Positions 7,154-16,400 of a DNA stretch of 36,051 nt are shown here, one piece after another. Within the stretch, counting starts at the first letter, position 1. Every line of letters begins with the position of its first letter. Below the pieces are notes generated by a model, which saw only the letters and a program-made list of their open reading frames with translations, searched no databases and was not told the DNA's origin. The stretch is from contig DCUY01000037.1 of NCBI GenBank assembly GCA_002327905.1, positions 1-36,051 on the forward strand, given 5' to 3'. The translations under genes and the position numbers were made by a program. This DNA comes from Caldifarciminota bacterium UBA2202. Lineage in GTDB: Bacteria; Hydrothermota; 32-111.

Positions 7154-8058
7154 TTCAGAAAGACCGCAATGTCTATTCCGAGTATCAGTATCACTGCAAC
7201 ATACGCGGATTCAATCAAATAGACTATTCTGTACATTGTTCTGAACTTTCTCGGAAAATTGTAATCAAAATTATTTTTCAAAATTCTGAATGCCACAATC
7301 AACTGAAGTATCAAGCCCGGAAGATAGGCAATGCCTGCATAAAACGGAAATACACCCAAAAATGATATCGACAGAAAATAAAATGATGACACACAGAAGA
7401 AGAGAAGAGAGATTATAAATGTCATCCTCGGTCCCAGTCTCACTGAAATTGTCTTCACTCCTGTTTCTTTATCAACTTCATAGTCCATTGTCATGTGGTT
7501 TATATGGCCTGCTATCTCCATGAAACCGAAAAACAGGGAGAAGAAGACTGCCTCAATTGAAATAAATCCTGCGACGAGATAAGAACCGAACATTGACAGA
7601 AAAGGCATTGTCAGCATATCGAGTATGTAAGGAACAAATCTCCCTTTTTTAAGCATAACTATTGGATGAGTGTAGAGAGCCCATCCGAGCATCAGGAGAA
7701 TGAAGACAATTGTAAATGTATAATTCACCTTCAATGCAAATGCTATTGTCAGAAGAAAGAATAAGAATGACACCCAGAAGAGAAAATTTATATTGATGCC
7801 TTTGAATTTTTCATCAAATTTCTTCTCCTTGTCTTTCAAATCCTTATCGAATGTTGCATAATTATTATATGAAAGCACTTGAGAGAGAAATGAAAAGAGA
7901 GCGAGAAATCCCCAAATGGTTCTTGACCCCAATTCTATTCTCTGCGTGTAAAATCCCATGTAGAGAAATCCTGCAACACCCATGAGAAAGTGCTGGAAGT
8001 TTTCAAAAGGTCTTATTGCATAGAAGAAAGAACGGACATAATTTATGATTTTATTCAT
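7150..8058 (-). CDS. UbiA-family membrane prenyltransferase
   Basis: This 302-residue integral membrane protein has about eight hydrophobic segments. The second aspartate-rich motif of UbiA transferases is clear: D192-YEV-D196 followed by KETGVKTISVRLG. The first motif (NDXXDXXXD) is imperfect: NNYATFDKDLKD at 65-76 keeps the asparagine and the final acid but has T69 where the middle aspartate is expected. Family members attach isoprenoid chains to quinone precursors, haem, chlorophyllide or glycerol phosphates. The acceptor cannot be told here. It sits between an FAD oxidoreductase and DUF523-DUF1722, overlapping both by 4 nt; pairing with an oxidoreductase hints at isoprenoid lipid or quinone chemistry. 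Confidence 0.85.
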   Translation of the reverse strand: MNKIINYVRSFFYAIRPFENFQHFLMGVAGFLYMGFYTQRIELGSRTIWGFLALFSFLSQVLSYNNYATFDKDLKDKEKKFDEKFKGININFLFWVSFLFFLLTIAFALKVNYTFTIVFILLMLGWALYTHPIVMLKKGRFVPYILDMLTMPFLSMFGSYLVAGFISIEAVFFSLFFGFMEIAGHINHMTMDYEVDKETGVKTISVRLGPRMTFIISLLFFCVSSFYFLSISFLGVFPFYAGIAYLPGLILQLIVAFRILKNNFDYNFPRKFRTMYRIVYLIESAYVAVILILGIDIAVFLK

Positions 8059-9371
8059 TTGCTTAATATCCCCTTTGAAGCTATTATTCCTGATATTCCC
8101 GCTCCGACAATTCCCCTTGATTTTCCGGCTCCGTCACCCGCCACAAAGAGATTTTTTACACTTGTCTCCATAAATCTGTCTGTTTCATACAGAAGAGAAT
8201 AGAATTTTATTTCAGGAGCGTAAATCAGGTTCTCCTCTTTTAAAATCGTATTTCCGAATATTTTATTGAGCTTTATCATGCCCTCTTTTAGCGATTTCAC
8301 TATTTTGTAGGGATATGACATTCTTATGTCTCCGGGTGTTACTGTTGAGCCGATAACAAGAGTGGGCTGAACTCTGTCATACCACCTGCTCTTTTCAAAG
8401 AATGTATCCGCCTTTGACCTCTTCTCATCCAGAAAATCACCCATTCTCTGCACTATCGGAAGTCCGCCTCCGAGTATATTTGTGGAAGAGGCAATAAGCC
8501 GTCCGTAAATGAAAGGGTCAGTGAGAGGCTCTGTGAGATTGACTGTATTTAAAATGGCAAAATTCGTATTCTCTGTCTTTTTATTTTTAAGAGCATCCCC
8601 GTTCACAAGCTTGAAATCATCATACTGTTCAAGAGTTATTCTACCTCCGGGATTCGTGCAGAATGTGCGCAGTTCATTTCCGTATTTGGTGTTGATTTTG
8701 AATTTCGGATCATAAAGAACATCAGTTATGGGATATGATTCTCTTCTCAGCTCTATTCTTATTCCCACATCAATTCTCTTTCCATTTGAATATTTTATCC
8801 CTATTTTTTTTGAAACATCCCTCAGCCACTTTGATCCGCTCCTCCCCGGAGCAATTACGAGATACTTGCACTTGAAATTTCCGTTTTCTTTATTCAAAAG
8901 AGTGAAACCTCTGTCATTTTTTTCTATATCTTCAATATTGGTTGAAAGCTTGAATGAAACTCCCCTCTCTTCCAAATACTCTCTGAATTTCTTTATCACA
9001 TCCTTTGACATGTCTGTCCCTATATGCCTCTGCAAAGCGGGAACAAGCTTTACTTCATTTCTCTGCGCCCTCTCTGTCCAATCTCTGTAAAGCTCCTGAT
9101 TCTCACCGTATATCTCCTTCAAAGCTCCGAATTCAAGAAAGACATCATCTATTATTTTTATCTGCTTTTTCGCATCTTCAACCGTTAAAAACAAATCTTC
9201 AAGGTCCATTCCTATTTCATGAGTGAGATTCAGCTTGCAATCATTCAGCATACCCCCTGAAGGATACGGATTCCTGTCAATTATCAGTATTGACCTGATA
9301 TTGTTTTTAACAAGATTATAAGCGGCAAACAGACCCGCCGGGCCCGAGCCGATAATGATAATATCATACAT
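8055..9371 (-). CDS. NAD(P)/FAD-dependent dehydrogenase (COG2509-like)
   Basis: This protein of about 438 residues begins MYDIIIIGSGPAGLFAAYNL, a Rossmann FAD-binding motif (GSGPAG). It has the COG2509-style RTFCTNPGGRITLE segment near the middle and a C-terminal FAD motif, LFVAGDGAGKSRGIVGAGISG. COG2509 proteins are uncharacterised FAD dehydrogenases related to HI0933-like and geranylgeranyl-reductase-like flavoproteins. I prefer the ATG at 9369-9371 over the one three codons upstream (9378-9380), because the upstream ATG overlaps the -10 box at 9379-9384 while 9371 lies 7 nt past it. There is no Shine-Dalgarno, so the mRNA is probably leaderless. It is the first gene of the five-gene operon; the substrate is unknown. 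Confidence 0.88.
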   Translation of the reverse strand: MYDIIIIGSGPAGLFAAYNLVKNNIRSILIIDRNPYPSGGMLNDCKLNLTHEIGMDLEDLFLTVEDAKKQIKIIDDVFLEFGALKEIYGENQELYRDWTERAQRNEVKLVPALQRHIGTDMSKDVIKKFREYLEERGVSFKLSTNIEDIEKNDRGFTLLNKENGNFKCKYLVIAPGRSGSKWLRDVSKKIGIKYSNGKRIDVGIRIELRRESYPITDVLYDPKFKINTKYGNELRTFCTNPGGRITLEQYDDFKLVNGDALKNKKTENTNFAILNTVNLTEPLTDPFIYGRLIASSTNILGGGLPIVQRMGDFLDEKRSKADTFFEKSRWYDRVQPTLVIGSTVTPGDIRMSYPYKIVKSLKEGMIKLNKIFGNTILKEENLIYAPEIKFYSLLYETDRFMETSVKNLFVAGDGAGKSRGIVGAGISGIIASKGILSK

Positions 9372-9378
9372 GATTTTC

Positions 9379-9407
9379 ATTATATATTATTTCAGCCAAT
9401 GTTTCAA
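9379..9407 (-). promoter_or_regulatory. Promoter of the FAD oxidoreductase-UbiA-DUF523-ABCF-nth operon
   Basis: On the minus strand TTGAAA (9402-9407) is followed by a 17-bp spacer and a perfect TATAAT (9379-9384). The first codon of the preferred ORF is exactly 7 nt downstream. It occupies the gap that follows the 709-residue barrel gene (stop at 9473). Confidence 0.75.
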
Positions 9408-9472
9408 TATATGAGAAATGAATTTAATATCTGTTGAATTGATAACACATTGCGCTAATTTATCATAGGCAG

Positions 9473-11602
9473 TTAAAAATCGTATCTTAGATTTGATTTT
9501 AAGGACATGTAATTTGAATTAAAAGAGTCAGGCAGATATAAAACATTATCACTCAAAGAAGTAACCCATTGAAATTCTCCGAATAGGATTTTGACGCCGC
9601 CTGAAAGGCAGATTCTCTTCAATTCAGTTGAAGATGAATCAGTGTCAAACTGAAATGCTCCTGATACTTCAGGAGTTATGAATGAAAATAGATTGGCATA
9701 ATCTAATTTTATTCCGTACTGGTCGCTCTTCAAAGAATTGTCAAGGCTTCTGGTCAAATGGCTGTTCACTCTTAAAGAGAGATTCAAATCAGAAATGATA
9801 TTTGATATTATTTCAAGATTTACTCCTCCGACAGAGTAATTGTTTGAATCATTTGAAGTCAGTTTGTAATTCAACTGTTCAAGTAGCAGAGATGCTTTTG
9901 TCTTTATATTCAAAATAAATATTTCTCCTGAAATATTTGATTGAAAACCGTACAATCTCTGATTGAAATCAACAGTGTCATCTATATTATTCCCCCATAG
10001 CCTGTCAATGTAAGTCAGTGATATACAAGGCATCTTCTCCTCTCTGAAAGAGATAAAGAAATCGAGATTTCTGCTGTTCATCTCTTCTAAAAATGAAGAA
10101 TCCGTTTTCAGAAATGAAAATGACAATGCAGTTCCGAAAACAAGCCTCTCCGATAAAACAGGCGCTTCGGCATTGACTAAAATGCCGTTCTTTCCTGAAT
10201 ATGAATTATTCAGGTAAAATCCTCTGAAATTATCTGTCATATCCGACAATTCAATATTCATATTAAAATTTCTTAAAAATAATGAACCTTTGAAAATCTG
10301 AGAATATGTACTTAAAAGTTCCGATGAAAAAATAGAATCCATTCCTGAAAAAACATTAAAATTCTTTTCAAAGAGATGATGTTTTGAGGATATCATCCCT
10401 CCTTCATAATCAAAAATGATTTTTTCGGATAACAATTTCAGTGTCTGCCTGTGAGACATCAGCACATCGTCATTTGGATTCAAATTTGTCAGAGAGTCTC
10501 CGTAATCGGAGAATCTGCATAAAGAGATTTCAGAATAGTAATATTCGCTGTTAAAGAGAATTGATAAAAGGCCAGCTTCTTTTTCGTAAGGAGACAAATT
10601 ATTAATAATCCTGTCATTTAAAAAACCATAGGCGAAATTAAAACCGAAACTTCCTGCATTGGAGGAGAATGATACGCCTGTTATGGAATTCTCCATTAAA
10701 AAGGCATTCTTTCTGCAGAGAGATATCATTCCTGCATTTATTCTCTGTCTGTTTAAACCCAATGATATTGAGTATCTCTCAATATAATTTTTGCCTCCTT
10801 CAAGCATATTGCCTGCTGAAATATCCGCGTCATAATAAAATGATGAGACCCCTCCGAACAAGTGCAGGCGGGCATCTCCCAAGAATGCGCTGTCCTCAAA
10901 TTTGTCATAACTGCACAAAGAATAAAGTGCGCCTTTGAACAGACTTTTAATGAATCCAGATGAAGCAAAATTGAAATAGTATGTCTGAAGTAGTATTCCA
11001 TTGTGTATTACATCAAACCTGTATTTTCTCGGCTGAAAGATTCTTCCCGGGTTGTATGTGAGAATCTTCTCTCCTGCGATGCACTTGTCAGTCACATCCT
11101 CTCCGTCGACAATCAACTTCAGTTCACCCGCCTTTCCGTCAATATAGACTGCAAAGAGAAAATCCTCAGGAGTCAGATTCACATCTGACAATGGCGAGAG
11201 AAGAACAGAAGCGACAGGCTTATACTTCTCTTCTTTTTTGTGAATGACTTTGTTTTTCACCCTCTCGAGAGGAAGCTTCGGGAAATACAAAATCTCATTG
11301 TCTTTCCTGACTATTTCAAAATAGTAATAAAAATCCTGTTTCGGCACCATAGTGAAAGGAACGGATATTGATGCTGTCTTATTCTCCACTTCCATTTTGA
11401 ATCTCTTCTCGTCAGTTCCCTGCAAAGACGATGTGACAAGATAAATCTCTTTCACTGTAAAATACCCGCCCGAAATTTTTACAATCATGCTGAAATTTTC
11501 GTCCTGATAAAGTTCGTCAATCATAGAGTATGACACCTTTATCTCTTGTCCGCCTATTGCAACCGCATAAAATAAAAGAGCAATTAATAAGATTCTTTTC
11601 AT
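9473..11602 (-). CDS. Predicted outer-membrane beta-barrel protein, function unknown
   Basis: This 709-residue protein starts with a signal peptide (MKRILLIALLFYAVAIGGQ). The first 230 residues or so look like Ig-like beta sandwiches (for example SPLSDVNLTPEDFLFAVYIDG, with LKLIVDGEDVTD). The rest is a long series of alternating polar and hydrophobic beta segments separated by Asn/Asp/Ser-rich turns, ending SNLRYDF with the C-terminal aromatic residue common in outer-membrane barrels. I do not recognise the family. It is the last gene of the operon that begins with the 3147-residue repeat protein, and overlaps the FecR-like gene by 4 nt. A role in export or anchoring of surface proteins is inference from context. 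Confidence 0.65.
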   Translation of the reverse strand: MKRILLIALLFYAVAIGGQEIKVSYSMIDELYQDENFSMIVKISGGYFTVKEIYLVTSSLQGTDEKRFKMEVENKTASISVPFTMVPKQDFYYYFEIVRKDNEILYFPKLPLERVKNKVIHKKEEKYKPVASVLLSPLSDVNLTPEDFLFAVYIDGKAGELKLIVDGEDVTDKCIAGEKILTYNPGRIFQPRKYRFDVIHNGILLQTYYFNFASSGFIKSLFKGALYSLCSYDKFEDSAFLGDARLHLFGGVSSFYYDADISAGNMLEGGKNYIERYSISLGLNRQRINAGMISLCRKNAFLMENSITGVSFSSNAGSFGFNFAYGFLNDRIINNLSPYEKEAGLLSILFNSEYYYSEISLCRFSDYGDSLTNLNPNDDVLMSHRQTLKLLSEKIIFDYEGGMISSKHHLFEKNFNVFSGMDSIFSSELLSTYSQIFKGSLFLRNFNMNIELSDMTDNFRGFYLNNSYSGKNGILVNAEAPVLSERLVFGTALSFSFLKTDSSFLEEMNSRNLDFFISFREEKMPCISLTYIDRLWGNNIDDTVDFNQRLYGFQSNISGEIFILNIKTKASLLLEQLNYKLTSNDSNNYSVGGVNLEIISNIISDLNLSLRVNSHLTRSLDNSLKSDQYGIKLDYANLFSFITPEVSGAFQFDTDSSSTELKRICLSGGVKILFGEFQWVTSLSDNVLYLPDSFNSNYMSLKSNLRYDF

Positions 11603-12249
11603 TCAACCTCTAAAATTATATTCCTCTTTTCCATCTTTGAATTCTCAAGCTCAACCTCTATCAGGTCAGGCTGTGACTCCAGTTCAATGAGAGTTATTCT
11701 CTTCTCCGGTTTGTTTGTTTTATACGGAGTCAATTCATCTAAAAGCACCGCCTCTTCATTTGCCTTCAGAAACGCCTCTCCCCAAGCGCTTTCAATTCGC
11801 GCATTTCCGCTTATGCAAAAAACCTTTAATGTATCTTCACTGCTCTCAACATAAACCTCGGAGGAATCAAACAGAATTACTGCCCCCTGTGTCTCAATTC
11901 TTGAGAAATTCTTTGTTGATGCGTAAATAATGCCTTTCTTGAGAGAAAACACCTTCTCCGAATTTTCATCCGACAAAAACAGAGAGAGAATAGCATCGCT
12001 CTCTCCGCCTATAAAAATGAATCCGTCATTGTCAATAAATCTTATTTTCGTATAAGCTCCGCTCCCAGTCTGTATATTCTCGCTCTGTTTGATTATGTCT
12101 CCCCTCTTAAGTATCTCTCTCTGCTCCTCAAAGAGTTTGAATGCCATACCCTTTGATTTTTCTATGACGGCTATTTCCAATTCCGCAGAATTAAGCCCGA
12201 TTATAAAAATCATCAAAATTAAAGTGATGCGCATCAGAGGTTTGTTCAT
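11599..12249 (-). CDS. FecR-like domain protein, exported
   Basis: This 216-residue protein has an N-terminal hydrophobic signal or anchor (MRITLILMIFIIGLNSAELE). It is followed by a FecR-type beta domain: LKRGDIIKQSENIQTGSGAYTKIRF around 47-70, then a repeating strand pattern (SLKKGIIYAS, VILFDSSEVYVES, VFCISGNARIES, AFLKANEEAVL). FecR-like periplasmic domains are found in sigma-regulator systems, but also often as stand-alone proteins near surface or barrel proteins. No sigma factor or TonB receptor is adjacent, so a signalling role is unsupported. It overlaps its neighbours by 4 nt on each side (ATGA), which implies coupled translation with the barrel gene. Confidence 0.75.
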   Translation of the reverse strand: MNKPLMRITLILMIFIIGLNSAELEIAVIEKSKGMAFKLFEEQREILKRGDIIKQSENIQTGSGAYTKIRFIDNDGFIFIGGESDAILSLFLSDENSEKVFSLKKGIIYASTKNFSRIETQGAVILFDSSEVYVESSEDTLKVFCISGNARIESAWGEAFLKANEEAVLLDELTPYKTNKPEKRITLIELESQPDLIEVELENSKMEKRNIILEVE

Positions 12250-12845
12250 TTCACTTTCACTCTCTTTACTGTTTTTTTTGCAGATCTGAGTTTGTTCAGT
12301 ATTGACAAGAGTTCGCTGTCAGAGACATCCGCTCCGTTTATTTTCACTCTCCCCGTGAGGGAGTACCCTTCATTAATCGCATTTTTAAATTCCTCTGATT
12401 CTTCAAATATTCTGCCTATAAGATAATTTCTGTAATTCAGTCTTTCAGGACTCGTAAATGATATTATCTTGAAATACTTGATTTCGCTCCTTTGAAATAC
12501 AGTTCTGCCGTCAATATTCATATAACCCTCTATATACCATCCGTATAAAATATTATCAAGAAAAGGATAATCAGGATGAAGAAAACTCAAATTCTCGACA
12601 CTGCTTTCAAAAACAGGCTCTATTCTGAAGATTTCACTCTCAGGACAATCAACTGGGACTTCACAGATTTTCAGTGTGCAAAAGCCGGCTGATTTGAATA
12701 TGAATACGGGAGACGATGTTTCAATTCCCTCTCTTGAGGATGAGGGATAATAAGCGTGAATTTCATCATTGAAGGAATAGGAATTGAGAATCAGACCGAA
12801 CAAAAATACTGATAAAATCAAAGGCAGTTTGAATTCATTTTTCAT
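12246..12845 (-). CDS. Exported protein of unknown function
   Basis: This 199-residue protein begins with a signal peptide (KLPLILSVFLFGLILNSYSF). The mature part has an extracellular-type beta region (SSPVFIFKSAGFCTLKICEVPVDCP, with two Cys pairs possibly forming a disulfide), then WYIEGYMNIDGRTVFQRSEIKYFKI, and a helical lysine-rich tail (LLSILNKLRSAKKTVKRVKVK). I do not recognise the family. The gene overlaps GNAT by 11 bp and FecR-like by 4 nt. Its position between them places it in the surface-protein operon, where it may be a periplasmic partner of the FecR-like and barrel proteins. Confidence 0.7.
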   Translation of the reverse strand: MKNEFKLPLILSVFLFGLILNSYSFNDEIHAYYPSSSREGIETSSPVFIFKSAGFCTLKICEVPVDCPESEIFRIEPVFESSVENLSFLHPDYPFLDNILYGWYIEGYMNIDGRTVFQRSEIKYFKIISFTSPERLNYRNYLIGRIFEESEEFKNAINEGYSLTGRVKINGADVSDSELLSILNKLRSAKKTVKRVKVK

Positions 12846-13368
12846 CTTTGTTTAATAGTGACATGAAGAGAAGGTCAACATATTTGCCGTCTTTAAAAGA
12901 ATGTTTTTTGAACCTTCCCTCAAGAACAAAACCGAGTTTTTTGTACATATTGACTGCTTTTTTGTTGAAAGCATATACCTCAAGGCATATTTTATGCACC
13001 TGAAGATTCTTGAATGCATAATCAATCAAAAGCTTTGATGACTCATAGCCGAATCCCTTTCCCTGAAAATCAGGAGATACGTTTATTGTAAACATAGCCC
13101 TTCTGTTATGCCAGCTGAAATCATGAAGAAGCAATGCTCCGGCCTCTTTGTTATCTGCCTTATCGCATATTATCAGAAATATCTCTCTCTTTTTATTCAT
13201 TGATTCAATTGTATCAAATATTGCCTCTTCATTCCTCGGGAACCTCTCGGCGAGATTTCTTCTTATATCATCCGAATTGATTAGACTTTCAATGAATGGA
13301 GCATCCTTTTTGGATGCAGGGCTCAATATCACTTTTTTTCCTGAAAGAAAGACTGCTCTTTTGTTCAT
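12835..13368 (-). CDS. GNAT acetyltransferase (RimJ/RimL-like)
   Basis: This 177-residue protein has the GNAT fold signature. Motif A is VSPDFQGKGFGYESSKLLIDYAF (about 93-115), with the Q-G-K-G-F-G acetyl-CoA pyrophosphate loop. It is followed by LQVHKICLEVYAFNKKAVNMYKKLGF and LEGRFKKHSFKDGKYVDLLFMSLL, typical of the RimJ/RimL subgroup that modifies N-terminal amines or small molecules. It has an AAGGCGGA-like ribosome site before the ATG. It follows the giant repeat gene after a strong hairpin at 13382-13408. The target is unknown, and its link with surface proteins may be only positional. Confidence 0.88.
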   Translation of the reverse strand: MNKRAVFLSGKKVILSPASKKDAPFIESLINSDDIRRNLAERFPRNEEAIFDTIESMNKKREIFLIICDKADNKEAGALLLHDFSWHNRRAMFTINVSPDFQGKGFGYESSKLLIDYAFKNLQVHKICLEVYAFNKKAVNMYKKLGFVLEGRFKKHSFKDGKYVDLLFMSLLNKDEK

Positions 13369-13381
13369 ATTTCCGCCTTTT

Positions 13382-13408
13382 AAGAGAGGGGCTTGAAGCC
13401 CCTCTCTT
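13382..13408 (-). terminator. Strong GC-rich hairpin after the giant gene, without a T-run
   Basis: Arms of up to 12-13 bp (AAGAGAGGGGCTT and its complement) are perfect and enclose a tiny loop. It lies between the giant gene's stop (13416) and the GNAT start (13368). Reading on the minus strand, the 3' side is followed by AAAAGGCGG, not a T-run, so it is not a canonical intrinsic terminator. It may act as a partial terminator or as an mRNA-stabilising processing site that sets the ratio between the giant gene and the genes below it. Confidence 0.55.
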
Positions 13409-13415
13409 GCTATAT

Positions 13416-16400
13416 TTAATTGAGTTTGACTATTTTGTGAAGTTTGCCGTACTTCTCTCCGTTTGCTCCTTCAATGAAGACCTTGATGAAGTAAATTCCG
13501 TTTGTGAGCTTTGAGTTTGAGTTGTTTCCGGAATTCAGAGAGAATTTATGGAAACCGCTTTCAAGAGAGCCTTTGAAAACACTCCTTACAAGTCTTCCTG
13601 ATGCATCATAAAGATTTATCTCCGCCTTTGATGCAACAGGTATCTCAAGTGTCAGCTGTTCATTTCCGCTGAAAGATGTGCGCGAACTTGTCTTAACATT
13701 GAAAATCTTTGCCACGGGGGCTTTTGTTATTTCCGCCTTATTGATGCCTGCCAGAGATGTGATTCTGAATGAATCAGAGACATAGAATATCGAAGCGTTT
13801 GAACTGCTCGTGAGTTTTAATCTGCAGTCTTCGGACCCGAATCCTCCGGGAATTGACCATTCATAGTTTCCTGCATTTGTCAGATTTGCAATAATGGAAC
13901 TGTAATCCGCTCCTCCATTTAATGATATGTCAAGATTCACCTGCGATATTGCGCCGAGAGTCGTCCATGTCAGGAAATATTTCTTCATCGTGGAGAAACT
14001 GTCGGCAAGAACAGGAGAAGTAAATGTGACAACAGGTATCGTTATGTTGAATGTATCTGAGAGCGCAAATATTGATGCCTGACTCGAGTTGCCTATTTTA
14101 AGCATTGCAATATTTGAAGATGCTATTGCAGGAACTGTCCATTCATACGAACCGTCATTTGCTTCGTTTGAGGCGATTGTGTTCCACTGCACTCCTGCGT
14201 CAGTCGAATACCACAAATCCGCATTTGCGAATGTGCCTTCAGTCCTCCATGTGAGATAATACTTTCTTCCTGCGACAAAAGTGTCTGAAACTGTCGGACA
14301 TGTTATAGTGATATTTTGGGGAAGAATTGTGAACTGGCTTGAAATGTCATTTATCAGAGAGTTTGAAGGATTTGAGATTCTGACGAGACATTCCGCGGAA
14401 TTCGCTGACGGAAGAGTCCATTCATAGTATCCGTTGTTGGTGGCTCCGGTTGCTATGTATGTCCAGTCAGCTCCGTTATTGAGAGAATACTCGATGTCAA
14501 CAGTCGACAATGTGCCGCTCCATCTCCAAGTGATGTAGTATTTATTTCCTGAGAGATACTCATCTCCGCTTTGAGGGGAGAGAATGTCAATTGTCTGCGA
14601 AGGTATTATGAATGTCGGACTTGAGCCGAAGACATCAGTGTTGGAATAATTTATAACCTGCAACAGACAATTATTCGAAGGCGTATTTGGCACTGTCCAT
14701 TCATAACTTCCTGAGTTTGAGAGATTGTCAGTGATAAGGTTCCAGTCTGTTCCTCCGTTGTATGAATACTGCAGTCTCACAGAAGCCACTGTGCCCACAT
14801 TTGACCATGTGATAAAATATTTTCTTCCGATTATCCAATTATCGTTTAGAACCGGAGAATTGACGAATATTGACTGAGGAACAATGCTGAACATTGCGCT
14901 CTCATCAAGTATTGACTCATTCGCCGAGTTTGTCACTCTCACAAGGCATAAGCTTGATACTGCATTTGGCACTGTCCATTCATAGCTTCCCGTATTTGCA
15001 AGATTAGAGGAGAGAAGATTCCATGTGCCTCCGCTGTTGACTGAATAGTAAATATTTACATTAGAAACAGTTCCGTCAGTGAGCCATGTAACATAGTATT
15101 TTCTGCTGACTACGAACTGGTCTCCCGCTTTCGGAGAGACAACATTGAATGTCTGTGAGACGATTTCAAAAGTGTCGCTTGATTCTTCCACCGCTGTATT
15201 ACTCACATTCGACACATTTATCATCGCCTCTGAGGATGCAGCTGCTGTCACAGGAACTGTCCATTCATAGTATTTTGTATTTGCACTTGATTCTGTGATT
15301 GAGTTCCACACACTGCCTCCGTCAAGAGAATATTGGAGCTTCACATTAGCGAATACTCCGTTATTCTGCCATGTTATTCCGTACTTCTTTGTGAGCATCC
15401 ATGATGACACGGCATTAGGGTCTGCAACAACTATTGTCTGCCCGACAATCGCAAATGTGTCTGATGAATCATTTATTGTCAGGTCTGAAGAATTTGAGAC
15501 CCTTACAATAACTGTTCCGGATATGAAATTTGGAACAGTCCATTCATAATTCTTTGAATTTGCAATGCCTGATGCTACTCCGGTCCAGTTCGACCCTCCG
15601 TCGAGAGAATATTCTATATTCACATTTGCAACAGTGCCTGTATTTCTCCATGTAATGTAATACTTGCCTCCTATTACCAAATCTTCAGCCGCCACCGGAG
15701 AGGTGACAGTTATTGCCTGCGGGATTATCGTGAAGAGAGATGAAGAGGAGGTCACTGATGTGCGCGCCTTGTTTGTGAGTTTTACTCTGCAGAGAGCGCT
15801 TGACACTCCCGGAATAGGATTCCATTCATAGTATTGATTTGACGCTAAAAGAGAAGATGAAATGGTATTCCATGTGGAGCCGTTATTCGTGGTGTACTCA
15901 GCCGTAAGAGTGTCTATTACTCCTACATAATTCCATGTAATATAATTGCGTTTCGAAGAGACATAAGTCTCTCCTATGTATTGCGATGTAATATACAAAT
16001 GCTGTTCGAGAATACTGAATGAAGAACTTGATCCCAAAACAAGAGGATTCTCATATCCTGCGATTTTTACAATGCAGTTTGCTGAAGGAATGTTCGGAAC
16101 AGTCCATTTGAATGAGCGGGTTGATGCGGCAAGAGTGTCTATGATTGTGTATGTGGAGCCTCCGTCAGTTGAATAAGACAGAACTACGCTGTCTGCAGTT
16201 CCCATTGACGACTGCCATGTAATGTACCGTTTTGTTCCGATGAACAGAGAATCCTGATTCTTTGGAGAGAATACTGATATCGCAGGATAATTCATTGTAA
16301 ATGCAGATGAAGATGCAGTCACTGAAGTGTTGCTTGAATTTGAAACTCTTATGAGGGCATTTGCAGTGGATGCGTTTACTGCGGTCCATTCATAGTATTT

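Noticed and set aside
7150..9371. UbiA plus flavoprotein as an archaeal-type ether-lipid pathway
   Set aside because: The flavoprotein looks like COG2509 and not a geranylgeranyl reductase, and no GGGP synthase or G1P dehydrogenase is in the window.
11599..12249. FecR-like protein as part of an iron-uptake signalling system
   Set aside because: No FecI-type sigma factor, TonB receptor or siderophore gene is nearby, and the domain is also common in stand-alone exported proteins.
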